Shown: positions 35,158 to 46,449, counted from the stretch's first letter. The stretch is DNA of 64,000 nt from Ptiloglossa arizonensis (GCF_051014685.1 NC_135052.1:11553105-11617104), one strand, 5' to 3'. Numbers and translations: made by a program. Notes: generated from the sequence alone by a model not told the origin.

Positions 35158-35337
35158 GAACGAATGCAACAATCGTTCAAAGAGTGTTTTATAGAGAACG
35201 ATCGATGTTAGTTTTTCTAGGAGCATTCAAGGAGCGTCTTCGCCTTGATGCAGAAGAGTTGTTCGTTGTACGGTCAATGGTTTGGTTATTTTCCTTTTGG
35301 GTTTTTCTGTTCCAAACCGAGAATCGCGAAGAGAACT
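35158..35337 (+). repeat. Segmental repeat I, copy 1
   Basis: Paralogous to 36950-37130. Shared blocks in order are AACGAATGCAACAATCGTTC, AAAGAGTG, ATCGATGTTAGTTTT, GGAGCGTCTTCRC, TTGTTCGTTGTA, CAATGGTTTG, TTTTGGGTTTTTCTGTTC-like and CCGAGAATCG. In both places it is followed by the AATCTGAACTTTGCAAC motif, so the duplicated block is longer than this segment. Confidence 0.7.
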
Positions 35338-35360
35338 AATCGTTCGCGTTAAATTGCTGT

Positions 35361-35581
35361 CTAGTTGGTCGATCGATCAATTTTGTCGTTCGATAAGAAA
35401 TGGAGTTATTGGTTTCGTAGTTGTTGTTTTTCTAAAGATGGTAGATGCTGTTTGATGAACATATGTGTGAAGTTTCGTGTAGATCCGTCGACTCGTTCGT
35501 ATGGTTACAGTTGTTCGAAGTTGAAGCGTCAGAGTATCTTTTTACAATGGAAAAAACGACAAAACTTATTGAACAACTTAG
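35361..35581 (+). mobile_element. MITE family B, long copy
   Basis: About 221 bp. The left end is CTAGTTGGTCGATCGATCAA (with an extra GATC), followed by TTTTGTCGTTCGATAAG. The right end is CGACAAAACTTATTGAACAA followed by CTTAG and TA at 35582-35583. The interior matches 39833-40000 but is about 50 bp longer. The left TA is not preserved. It lies between the two parts of the duplicated block I, which has no such insertion at 37 kb. Confidence 0.75.
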
Positions 35582-35640
35582 TATTTACTCGACTTTATAT
35601 TCTCGTGTGCACAATCACTGTACTACCGAATATTACCGGA

Positions 35641-35815
35641 TCTATACATTAATCACTATACATTATAATCTGAACTTTGCAACATTTCTCTCTACATAAT
35701 CTATACATCAATCACCATACATTACAATCTGAACTTCACAATATTTTTCTCTACATAATCTATACATTAATCACTGTACATTATAATCTGAACTTCGCAA
35801 CATTTCTCTCCGAGG
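35641..35815 (+). repeat. 59-bp tandem repeat, three units
   Basis: Units start TCTATACATTAATCACTATA at 35641, 35700 and 35759, and each contains ATTATAATCTGAACTTTGCA and CATTTCTCTC. Single half-units occur at 37155-37175 and 37265-37285, and a reversed one at the window start (about 24-48). Confidence 0.88.
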
Positions 35816-36760
35816 AGAAAATAGTAATCTCCTCGGGAAATATTCTCTCTTTGAATTCAATTTATCGATCAATTTCAATTGCAGTTAAGTAACTGTTGCG
35901 CGTTGGAACGACCAATTTCACCGTAACAGTGATCGTTAAAGATGAAAAGAATCGATGGTCGATACGCGTGTTTTCTCAACTTTCAAACGCGCGTGTACAA
36001 ATTTGAACGACGATGTCTCGCGTCGAAGTTCCTCGAGAGGTTTCTCGGTACGAAGGCCACGCTATTACGATTCTTCGGCCAATTTACGGGATCCACGATA
36101 TCGATATTTTTCCAAACGATCGAGCTTTAACCACGTTCTCCGAAACGAATCGAGTGTACGATGCGCGCTCATGATGGATGTATCTTCTTGGCGTTTAATA
36201 TCCCCGCGAGGACCCATTCACCGCGTTGTCAATAGCGTGAACGCGATTGTTAATGGCCGCTGGAGAGACACTCGCGATTGCCCCATCGTATCCGATCTTT
36301 CGTCACCTATATATCAGTATTCAATTACGTCTGGCGGAATCACCCAAAGACGCGTATTGTCGACGAGCCTAAGGAGGATGGTTTATCGCCGCGCGAGGGG
36401 AGCACCGAAATTCACAGAGGATCCTCGGGATTACTATTGGCTGGGAAATACGTCGATTTCAATTACCATGTTTCTGGTCGAAAGTTCACTTTGTGTCCGA
36501 GAATAAACATTTACAATCAACGTGTCAACTCGATTCAAATATTTGATCAAATATTTTCGAGAATCGTTGAGACGCAAACCTACGATCGGTACTCCAAGAC
36601 TGTCGACCTCTTGGTGAACATTGATTTTTAACGTATTGTTGTTAGATTTTGATTATCTAAACGTACACAATATTTTTCGTTTGTTCGAAGTTCACATCAA
36701 CCTACTGGGTTATTAGCGACCACGTTTATTTGTCACTCTTTTGGTCTGCAGTAGATACTA
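35816..36760. other. Unique sequence, no gene recognised
   Basis: No repeat family was seen. Plus-strand frames at 35955-36631 are open but overlapping and have no recognisable domain. Confidence 0.4.
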
Positions 36761-36890
36761 GTGGGTTGTTCGGAAGGTCGTTTCGTTTTCCAAGATGGAG
36801 AATATATAATTTAATAAAACGTTTATACGCTCTAAAAAAATCGTGTTTCATTTTCACCAAAAAAACGAAATGACTTTCCGAACAACCCAA
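36761..36890 (-). mobile_element. MITE family A, complete copy, inverted
   Basis: 130 bp with the best-preserved termini of the family: GTGGGTTGTTCGGAAGGTC on the left and GACTTTCCGAACAACCCAA on the right. The interior is the reverse complement of the other copies (CCAAGATGGAGAATATATAA, then TCGTGTTTCATTTTCACC). TA at 36759-36760 is intact on the left; the right side reads TC, a probable mutation of TA. Confidence 0.88.
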
Positions 36891-36949
36891 TCATTGCATT
36901 GATCATTTTTTGTTAATAGAATATTATAAAAATAACAATTAACCTTGTT

Positions 36950-37130
36950 GGAGCGAATGCACCAATGATCCAAAGAGTGCCAGATGTCGATAGCGAATGG
37001 TCGATGTTAGTTTTAAGGAGTGTCTTCACATTGGTGTAGAAGGGTTGTTCGTTGTATAGACAATGGTTTGAATATTTTTCTATTAGGTTTTTCCGTTCAG
37101 TTCCAAGCCGAGAATAGAGAATAGACAAGA
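36950..37130 (+). repeat. Segmental repeat I, copy 2
   Basis: Diverged copy of 35158-35337 (GGAGCGAATGCACCAATGAT, AAAGAGTG, GTCGATGTTAGTTTTAAGGA, GGGTTGTTCGTTGTATAGAC). It is followed at 37155 by the AATCTGAACTTTGCAAC motif and at 37179 by the start of repeat F. Confidence 0.7.
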
Positions 37131-37178
37131 TCCCTGCGTATTATAATAAACTACATATAATCTGAACTTTGCAACGTA

Positions 37179-37215
37179 TTAAGGAGGGACACCATTCTAA
37201 CGAGTCAAAAGAAAC
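37179..37215 (+). repeat. Start fragment of repeat F
   Basis: TTAAGGAGGGACACCATTCT followed by AACGAGTC matches the first 35 bp of repeat F at 1427. The similarity fades after that. Confidence 0.45.
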
Positions 37216-37396
37216 GAATTTTCTTTTTTTCTTATTTTCTTAAAATTCTAAGAGGCATTTAAACACGATATATTATAATCTGAACTTTACAACAAACAGA
37301 ATTCGACCGGTCAAGATTTAATAACACGTGTTTAAACCATTCGAATCCGTCGATTATTTAAACTCAACGTACCATGATCTTAAAAAATACACGACA

Positions 37397-37950
37397 ACCA
37401 CAGAATACAATGTTACAGTAGTTTGTGCAAACATTCAAACGAGATTTCGACTCAAAGTATTCATTATTTAATTTTCTATGATTTTTTAAAGACCTAACCC
37501 ATACCTAAGGACCACAGAACGCAATGTTACAGTAGTTTGTGCAAACATGCAAGCTAGATTTCAAATCAAAGTATTCATTATTTAATTGTCTATGATTTTT
37601 TAAAGATCTAACCCATACCTAACGACCACAGAACGCAATGTTACAGTAGTTTGTGCAAACATTCAAACGATATTTCGACTCAAAGTATTCATTATTTAAT
37701 TGTCTATGATTTTTTAAAGATCTAACCCATACCTAACGACCACAGAACGCAATGTTACAGTAGTTTGTGCAAACATGCAAGCTAGATTTCAAATCAAAGT
37801 ATTCATTATTTAATTGTCTATGATTTTTTAAAGATCTAACCCATACCTAACGACCACAGAACGCAATATTACAGTAGTTTGTGCAAACATTCAAACGAGA
37901 CTTCGACTCAAAGTATTCACTCTTTAATTTTCTATGATTTTATAAAGCCT
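37397..37950 (+). repeat. 114-bp satellite, five units in alternating A/B order
   Basis: Unit starts (ACCACAGAA) are at 37397, 37511, 37625, 37739 and 37853, exactly 114 bp apart. All units share AATGTTACAGTAGTTTGTGC, AAAGTATTCATTATTTAATT and TCTATGATTTTTTAAAG. Units 1, 3 and 5 read CATTCAAACGAGATTTCGAC. Units 2 and 4 read CATGCAAGCTAGATTTCAAA. The order A-B-A-B-A implies that amplification proceeded through a 228-bp dimer. The last unit ends near 37950. Confidence 0.95.
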
Positions 37951-39832
37951 ATGCGGACCGTTGACTTCCTACCCCGACACTCGAATCTACCTACAAAATT
38001 ACGAGGCGTTTAAACACGACGCGAACGGTTCAAACTCGATAATGCGAGAATCGTGGGAAGTATATCATCCGGAGATTTAAATTACGCGGGTCGTGGTCTT
38101 TATCCGATGGAAGAGAAACGGTTCCTTACCTTTTCGCGGCGTTCCTTTAACCGAACACCACGGGGAAGACGAAAGCACGGCGACAATCGATTCTCGCGAG
38201 ACCGCCTCTAATCGTTCGGAAATATATATGCGGGAACCGCGTTGTTTATTACTCGCCCTGGAACACTCGAAAATCGCATTCGGGTAGGAGCCGAGCGATC
38301 GGAGACGCCAGAAACGGCGAAACCCGTACCGCCGCTTGGAAAGGGGTTGCTACAAGCGGAATAATGTTTATAACGCCCCGGTTCGCCCGGAATTCGAAAT
38401 TTGTTTCTTTATCGGCCATAATTTTCGTGAATCTACACACGAATAGGTCCACGGCACGGTGTACACGCGAGAAACGAAGGGTGTGAGTCGGTAGTTTCGG
38501 ATACACCCTCGTGTATTGAAAAGCGCTGCGTTATCCCGCGACGTCTCCCCATCGTATCGACAGCTCGACGACTGTAAAATTTTATTTGGCCCGGTTTTCG
38601 CGACGAAAAATGTCTCTCGTGGCGCGAGCCATCCCTCGGTTAACGCAGTTCCCCGACACCTCCGTGGAACCAACCCCTTCAAGAGTTCCGGATCGTTCCA
38701 GATTTCAACGCGCACGAATTAAAACATCGTTCCGGGCCGTGCACGAGCGATCGTAACAGACCCTTTATTTATTTATTTACCGCGTAAACGAGATCAACCC
38801 GATGGTACGTTAACTCGATCGCGTAAATCCGATCAACGAACGACGGTGAAACGGGTCGGTGAGTTTCGAGCGTTGACAATTACTCTTTGCCGGATTACAT
38901 ATTCCGGTAACGAGTTTAGATCGAACGGTTCTCGATTTGAGAAAATATTATGCATCCGTGAGACACCTCGCGGTAGCTTTTCCGATCTCCGTGGTTCGAT
39001 CGATGAAAATTCCGGTGTCGGTTCTTACTCGTCGATCGTAGCATCGATGTACATTTCCTTCGCTGAGAAAATATAATTTTTAATTTTTTTTTTTCTTTTA
39101 TTCTTTTTTTTTTTTTGTCATACTAGTCTAGAAACCGTGAACGGGAAGCTGTGTTGACCGATGTCTGATATTAAAAATGTAAAATACATACAAATATCGT
39201 CGGACAAAGAGGGATAAATAGAAGTTTTTCATTCGACCAGGTCTCCCGAGCGAAACGTTCGAGTGGACTCTTATGAAACAAAGTTTAACTGTGTTTACAG
39301 GGCGCGGCCGATCAGCTTTGAACAGCATAGAACGAAATAGCTCGAATATCTCGCATTGTGACGGGGGTGTGTTCGCGATAATTTGTTCAGTTACGAGCAA
39401 AGTACATACATAGCTCACGGTGCATGTTCTTTAATTGGGGTGTGTTTACACGCGACGGCCAATTTCACCGTATTGCCTGACGTATCGTGACTGGATTAAC
39501 GATGGCGGGAACAAAAATTGAAATTAATCGGTTTCCATGGTACGCGATTTCAGTCCATCTACCGAGTAACGTTCACTACAAATTAATATATCGTTTCTGT
39601 AAACTTTTCTCCCGTTTTAGACTTGCCTTCACTCAACTTGGAAATTAAATTCTGTACAGTCGTCCGTATCACTGTCTCTCGTTATAGTCTTCGTGGAAAT
39701 ATTTCTTAGCTAGTTTCTACCCTTTTTGGTACACTCTGCGCGACATCTTTGGAGTAATTTCTCGATCGAAATTTTTTCCCGTACGATAGTACCTTCCACA
39801 CTCGCTACTAGAGGAAAATCGATCGGTGAATT
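37951..39832. other. Unique sequence, no gene recognised
   Basis: CG-rich at 38.0-38.7 kb, and a poly-T block lies at 39083-39117. No gene or repeat family is recognised. Confidence 0.45.
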
Positions 39833-40000
39833 ATAGATTGCTCGATAAGTTTTGTCGTTCGATAAGAAATGGAATTATTAAGTTCGTCGTTTTATTTTTC
39901 GAAAGATGTGTAAAGTTTCATGTAGAACTCATTTGTATATTTACAGTTGTTGGTATATTTTTACAATGGAAAACACGACAAAACTTATCGAACAACCTAA
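39833..40000 (+). mobile_element. MITE family B, reference copy
   Basis: 168 bp. The left end is ATAGATTGCTCGATAAGTTT followed by TGTCGTTCGATAAGAAATGG. The right end is ACACGACAAAACTTATCGAA followed by CAACCTAA, ending at TA 40001-40002. The interior includes a TTATTTTTCGAAAGATG block and TTACAGTTGTTGG. The terminal consensus TTAGGTTGTTCGATAAGT resembles the family A end. No coding capacity. Confidence 0.82.
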
Positions 40001-40002
40001 TA

Positions 40003-42466
40003 CACGATTCTTCTCAACGTACGAATCAGAGCCTGCTAGAATACCTCACCGACTAGGATGAAACGTTCTCCCTTTTCTTATTTTTATGCCTCGAAATTTG
40101 CATCTGTCCCAACAACGCAGCTTCAAACGCGCGAGGATATCGAGAAACTCGGTGGATGATTTTCTTACATCGATTTATCGCAACGTTCGATGTTTTACGC
40201 TCGAAGAAAACCGTTATCTTTGTTATCTTTTAATTCTTTTATTGTGAAATTCTTCGAGGCTCGAATCTCTCGCTATCTTTCTCAATCACACACCCCTTAG
40301 AATCCCCTACACGTCGACACTCGTGTTCGAGCAAGACTCGTTCTACGTAACTAATTTCAAAGTAATATTTTTAATAAAAATATCAAATTAATTATTTCTA
40401 TTTTAAATAAAAACTTTGTTCTTTTTCAATAATAAATAACAATTACGTACAAGTTTTTATCAATTTATTATGCTTATATTTCAATTTTATTTATCATAAA
40501 GATAAATCCCATAAATAACAGAATTGTCATAGGCGGTCTGAACTGAATTCGAAACAAAAAGAACCATTCTAAAAAACTGATTTCAAATCGCCACTTACAA
40601 GTTTCCCGGTTATTTTTAAAGACCGTGACGAAAACCTTAGACACCCATAAGTAATAGATTATTAAAATAAATAATTACAACGTACTGTATTCTACTTAAT
40701 ATTTTCTTTCTCGGGAAGGTACATCGTTCCATTTAGAACCTTACGCAGCGCGAGTCAGAACTCGAGCACAGAAGAGTGCATTAGATGCAGTTTCTCTGCA
40801 CCGTGAAGTAAACGCTCGAAACGTTCCCAGAACCCAGAATTCTTCGACGCGTAGATCAACCTGGTGTACATTTCTCCCAAGAGATGAATTTTTCTACACA
40901 AATACGTTCAAACTAATTTCATTTCCACCACTCTCCTATTACCAATAAAACGCAACAGTTCCCTTAAACCTTGTACGAACGAGCCTAGTGCATAGGAGAA
41001 GCGATCGGTGTCATGCACGCGAGAAACACCGGATACACACGATACACTTAGATCATCGTCCAAAGGTTAATCTTCCTCGGCCTTCAATTCCGCCCAAGGG
41101 TCGCTCGCGTCCACGAAAATCTTCACGAACCGTTTCATCTTCGCGCAAGTTCGAAAACACGGTCCCCCTGCACGGTGTACGATCGTTGCAGCGTTATAAA
41201 CTTTTCATCGTCGGTGTCCCGTAAGAAAAAGCCACCGAGACGAGCAATGAATTCAAAGACGTCGAGACTACGTTGTCCGTGGTCCCGTTCGATCTCCTAT
41301 TCGACGATCGCGCACGAAGCGCCAGTAGTGGGTGCGACCTAGGCTGCACAGGGTGAAATAAGAGACACACACGGACGCATTATGCGAAAAATATGGTAAT
41401 AATATTGCCAGGGCCAAGCAAAACAGCCCCCTGCGTATGAAATATGCGAGATCGCTCCTGCGACCGCTCTCCACCTCCTCCTTCTGCCACCCTCCTCCGC
41501 TTTCTACGTCCCCGTTGTACCAAGGAGACACGGTAACAGCCTCGGTACCAAGAACCGAGCACCTTCCTCGCGGGTTTTCCACCCTCGTGCCGCGCATCCG
41601 CGTTTACTCCTTTTCTCTTTTTTAAAGCACCTCATCCGGCGCGATCTTAGAGCGCAGCCCCGGATTCCGTTGGCGGCGTCGACTGAATACAAATGCGGCT
41701 TTCGTGTACCGAGAGGAACTCGGTAACCCCTCGCGTCCCTAACCCCTACGGCGCGCGCAATTCTCGTCGAATTAGCGGCGAAAAACAGGGTGCCGTCACC
41801 GCCTCGCTCCCGACCCCGTTTTTTTCTCTCTCGACTTCGCTCCGCTGAAACGTGATTCACTTTCGGAGCTCACGCGTCGATGGAAATTTCCCTCGGTCCC
41901 GATCTTCGAACACGGGAAATCCTTTCGTACCACGACGACGCAGTTCTTCCGCGGTAGGGGATGGAAAGGGGGTGAAATTCTCGCGACGAGACCACCAGGC
42001 GAGAGCGTGCCGCGATTCGCGAATTTTCACGACGATGGAACCACTTATCGCCACGTTGGTCCAACAGGGCGAGAACGTGGACGAGAACCTTGCTTCGCGG
42101 AGAGACGCTTCTCGGGAAACGAACGATCGTTTGGTTGTTTATTTAGTTAGTTATTTATTTAATTATTTGGGGGAAGGAGCACTTTAGTGCAGAGACGAAG
42201 AGAAATTTACTCGGCCAGTGTCGGTAGTGAAGAAACTAGAAACTTTGATCGCTTTGGATGTTTCACTGTGGACGAATCGAGGTGCATCCGTAGAGCAAAA
42301 GTGTCAATTGGCCTTGGTGCTTTTTTTTCAAATCGAGGTGGAAAATTGAATTGTTCGTATCGAGCGTGAGATAGAACAAGCTGTATAATGTATCGCAGTC
42401 GAATTAATTATCAATGTCGAAAGAATTGACTTTTCACGTAAATATCGAGGACTCTGTACTATGTAC
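40003..42466. other. AT-rich then CG-rich unique sequence
   Basis: 40.36-40.7 kb is the most AT-rich stretch of the window. 41.25-42.1 kb is CG-rich with overlapping low-value open frames. No gene is recognised. Confidence 0.4.
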
Positions 42467-42690
42467 AGGGTGTCCCAATTATCACCGGTCGATTTGAATC
42501 GAGCGCTATTTTTGAAACGTCAATCCGATTAACCCGAAACTCGACATACGTCGTTTAGACAGATGGGAAATTAAACGTGGGAGAGTACACGGTGAAAGAA
42601 CGGGTGGCAAATTATTCAAGCGTATTACGAAAAATCGCCGTCTTTAACGCTAACGATGATAAATCGACCGGTGATGATTGGGACACTTTC
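42467..42690 (+). mobile_element. Short TIR element with GTGTCCC ends (family C)
   Basis: About 224 bp with inverted termini of 25-30 bp: left GTGTCCCAATTATCACCGG then TCGATTT, and right the reverse complement of GTGTCCCAATCATCACCGG then TCGATTT. The outermost few bases differ (AGG versus AAA), so exact ends and target duplication are uncertain. No coding capacity. I cannot assign the superfamily. A second end lies at 19002-19031. Confidence 0.75.
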
Positions 42691-44984
42691 CCAATGCAGA
42701 TGCAGTCAGACAACGCACAAAAGTAGATGCAGTCGGACAACGCACGAAAGAGATGCGACACAGAGAATAGAGCTAAAGAAATCGTGAGAATCGTCATCAG
42801 TTTTCGCATTGGCAACGATTCTACCGGTAAAATTAAATTGACGAAATTGTGCGACGAGTTTCGCGGCAAAAGTGGATCCTCCTTCTAAACGCAAAAAAGG
42901 TATTTAATTCGAAGCGCGGGAAAATTTCTAAACATTTGACCAACTTGTTCGAAACTATACGCAAAAGTAATAGTAGTTATTTGCCCTGTTCTCAAAGGAC
43001 CGTGAATTTAATCGACAAAAATAGACGTTGGTCGATTCAATTTAAGGCTAACGAAACTCAGAGATCTACACCGTACACATTTTACCGCGTTACACAAGTA
43101 TTTCCGATGTAGATTGTACAGTAACCCGATTGCATTAGTGTCTTTAAGTGTCCTCGAGTTCTAAGAACGAAATCCAATGTTTTAATCGCAGCGTGTGAGA
43201 ACATCGACGACACGAATAGCGAAAGAGAGATCAAACGAATAGGTGATACCAAGATTTCTGACACGGTTAGCGAAACATAACAAAGAGTACGTAACGTACC
43301 GTAAGAGTACTGCGCGAGAGAGACCAACCACTTGGATAAATTAAGAAACGATTTACTTTATCACGAAAAACGATGCAAAAACGACGATACAATTCCCGTG
43401 GCTTGTTCGCGGGTTGTGAACAACGATGTATAATTTCTCACCTCGCGCAACGAGCACTCGGCCGGGAATCCCCTTTTTGTCGCCCGATTCCAAGTATTTA
43501 AGGGCTTTTCCACGGTCGTCGGGAGCACAGAGTGGTCTGGAGACGTCGAGAGAAATTTGTTTCACGGGAAAATCGTCGTGCATCGGGTCACGCGCATCGA
43601 CGATACTTACGATTGGTCCGCGCGATGGTCGATCGAATCGTAAATAAATTCAATGAATAAATTAGTCCTCGCGAGCACGCAGCGGTGTCTTCTCGCCGAG
43701 GTCAGAGAGAACATTATCACCGGGTCAGAGTTAAAACGATTACCGCGTTTAATATTCATTTCGTTCGGCGTCTTGAATATTAATGCCGATATTAAATCGA
43801 GGGACGAAGAACCGAGACACCGTAAGAGCGCGTTGGGGTGACGCGGTTAAATGAATGTAAAGATTTCTTCTTTCGTTGCAACGACGGTGCAACGACGGTG
43901 CAACGAGGCTGCAACGAGGCTGCAACGCGGAGCGGATCGTTCACCGGTCGCGGTTCGCGATGGAATTCTCCCTCGGCTCGAAATCCCTGCTTAATCAGCG
44001 GACTTTATTTTCGCGATAAATCACACGGCTAGATCCATCAGTTTCCGTCGTAACCTTTCATTAGCGGAACACCGAGCACCCTTTCGTTCTATTTAAAGTC
44101 GCCTTATACTTTTCACGGTGCACCCCTCTACACCCACCTCGTGCTTCTAATTCCTGAGCTCCGAACAACCTGACATTTTTCTCACCCCTTTTCCAGACCG
44201 TCCCCTAGCCGGTGACGTACCCTCGCCGCGGCGCGTGAAAAATATCGGATAATTTTCCGAGTCGAAAAATCTGCCGTTGCCGGACTTAATTGTATCATCA
44301 AGAACTCCTCGGCTTCGACGCGGAGGGGCTCGGTTAATGCCGTGCAATTTTTAACCGCAATCTCGGACGATGTTCGTCCCAACGGCGCGATGGAACACGA
44401 AATCTCGCGCAAAGTCGAGATACGACGACCTGGAACCACTTCCCGGGGACTTTCTCGCGAGTCGATTCGAAATATCCGAGAATCCGAGGCGTTCTTGGAT
44501 TCGCGATGCGCGAAATATCGCGTACAAACGATTGCAAGTATCCTTTCTACGCAATTTGTACAATTGTATTTGCGGAGAAATGTCCGACGGTCAGTCAGGT
44601 TACGACGATACGCTTTTTTGATAATAATGAACGAAACTCTCAACCTACGATCTATCTTCGTCTCGACTTTCTGACCACGATTCATCCACGCTTGACGAAG
44701 CCCTTTCTTCGACCGTGTCTTTCGTCTCCTGCAGCCTAAAAACTTTAGACGCGTTCCCAGTGATCCACGCGCACTCTCGAAATCGATATCACGCTGTAAA
44801 TTATAAATATCATCTGCTCGGTGTCGTTCGCTCCGTACCAAACACTTTTCGTTCACATCCAGTCATACGGATACTCATCTCGTATATATTTGTACAATTT
44901 GGTCGAATAATTGATTAAACTATAAATTATTAATACTTTGACAATAGATGGGTAACGGTAAATAACGTGACTATGACACAACCC
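42691..44984. other. Unique sequence, no gene recognised
   Basis: An 11-bp repeat lies at 43877-43927. Overlapping frames on both strands at 44.18-44.86 kb have chance character. Confidence 0.4.
43877..43927 (+). repeat. 11-bp tandem repeat TGCAACGANGS
   Basis: Four and a half units: two of TGCAACGACGG and two of TGCAACGAGGC, so the sequence variants are in blocks rather than mixed. A similar cluster of TGCAACGA motifs occurs at 57392-57425. Confidence 0.88.
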
Positions 44985-45360
44985 TTAACAATGCTTCACG
45001 ACTCCCAGCTCAACACTTCAGATGAATACTCTTCAATTCAACACACTTCAGCTCAACACTCTTCAGCTCAATACTTTAGCTTAATACTCTTCGATTCGAC
45101 ACACTTCAACTCAACACTCTTTAGCTCAATACTCTTCAGCTCGACACTCTCGTTTCAATGCTCTTTAGCTCAACACTTTCGTTTCAACGCTCTTCAGCTC
45201 AATACTCTTCAATTCAACACACTTCGACTCAACACTCTTCGGTTCAGCACTCTTTAGCTCAACACTCTCGTTTCAATGCTCTTCAGCTCGACACTCTCGT
45301 TTCAACGCTCTTCGGCTCAACACTCTCGGTTCAACGTTTCACGACACTCGATTCAACACT
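44985..45360 (+). repeat. Degenerate 15-bp minisatellite (TTCAGCTCAACACTC)
   Basis: About 25 imperfect units based on TTCAGCTCAACACTC, with variants TTTAGCTCAATACTC and TTTCAACGCTC. The repeat opens plus-strand frames rich in Ser, Thr, Leu, Gln and His, which I do not regard as coding. Confidence 0.9.
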
Positions 45361-45582
45361 GCCTTTCCCTCTGAAAAAAGGAAAGGTCCTTACCTGTTTT
45401 TCCTCGCTCCCACCACACACCCTAGCACCCTCGCTCGATGCTCGCCAAATTTCGCTAACCGTGCACACGAACTGTCCGTCGTCAACCGCCTTTTCGTTGA
45501 GCCTGCTCCAACACCTGCCGACCCCTACTTTCTCCTTTATTACCATCGTCTAGGCACGATCCTTAAAACTATGTTCTCTTAA
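45361..45582. other. Unique spacer
   Basis: About 220 bp of pyrimidine-rich unique sequence with no recognised feature. Confidence 0.4.
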
Positions 45583-46250
45583 CCCTTTCGTTACGAGCGC
45601 CGGATATAGACGGTATCCACGCGATACCGCCAGTCTCCTTCGAGCTTTCAGTGGCTAATACTTAACTGGCGTGCAATGTGCAATTATATTGACCCCTATT
45701 GGATCAATCCTACCGAAAGTATATTTTGAACCCGCGTAGTATATTGCAATGTGCAATTATATCGAACGCACGTGCAATGTGCAATTATACTGACCCCTAT
45801 TGGATCAATCCTACCGAAAGTATATTCTGTACTTCGAAACAAGTTTCTTTTCTGTTTTCTACTCGGGAATGAGGTATTTGTCCGGTACAAAAGTATAATA
45901 TTGTAACGAGAAACCTTCCTTGAACAATTCGCGACGAAAGACGCGAATCTAAGTACGAATGTGCAAAACTGTACTGGTTTTGTGCTAGGAACCTCGTTTC
46001 AAAATTTATCATACCGAATTAAATTACTGAGAATTTGAATTCGGTGTATCAATTACCCTAAATTGTATTTTCACTTGCAACAATTGCAAACTCTCTAAAT
46101 ATAGTATGTGGTTAAGTAACGGTCGAAGAAGCGTACGTACCGGAGAGTGACAAATATTTATTTTTTTTATCTCGAAAGACGCAAGTGAACACCAGTGCAC
46201 TGATGTGCAATGTGCACACTTTTCGGCGCGGTGTCCCGTAACGAAAACAT
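45583..46250 (+). mobile_element. Candidate decayed element with TTAACCCTTTCG end
   Basis: The left edge TTAACCCTTTCGTTACGAGC has a weak inverted counterpart near 46225-46250 (GGCGCGGTGTCCCGTAACGAAAA). TTAACCC is a typical piggyBac-type edge, and an inverted CGAAAGGGTTAA also stands alone at 58353-58364. The right TTAA is missing, so the boundaries and the element itself are tentative. Confidence 0.25.
45669..45830 (+). repeat. Tandem duplication, about 101-bp unit
   Basis: GCAATGTGCAATTATATTGA followed by CCCCTATTGGATCAATCCTA and CCGAAAGTATATT occurs at 45670 and again at 45773. A third partial GCAATGTGCAATTATAT lies between them at about 45747. Confidence 0.88.
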
Positions 46251-46416
46251 CGAAGCCTTATTTTCCTAAAGTCACGCTACTCTAGAATCACGATACCACG
46301 ATTGCATCGTACTCGTTCCATTTCGCGTACCTCGAAACGAGCAACGAGACTTTCATCCAAGTAAGACTGTCGCCCGTGCAACGAAGAGGACACGCAAGAT
46401 TCGAAACGAAGAACAC

Positions 46417-46449
46417 GATGCACCGATGCACCGATGCACCGATGCACCG
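46417..46449 (+). repeat. 9-bp repeat (CGATGCACC)n
   Basis: Nearly four perfect units of CGATGCACC. Confidence 0.92.

Noticed and set aside
34749..35339. Plus-strand frame of 196 codons
   Set aside because: It starts at a GTG and its right third is the dispersed repeat I.
39225..39300. Possible third copy of repeat D
   Set aside because: Only scattered short matches in translation and DNA; not enough to call homology by eye.
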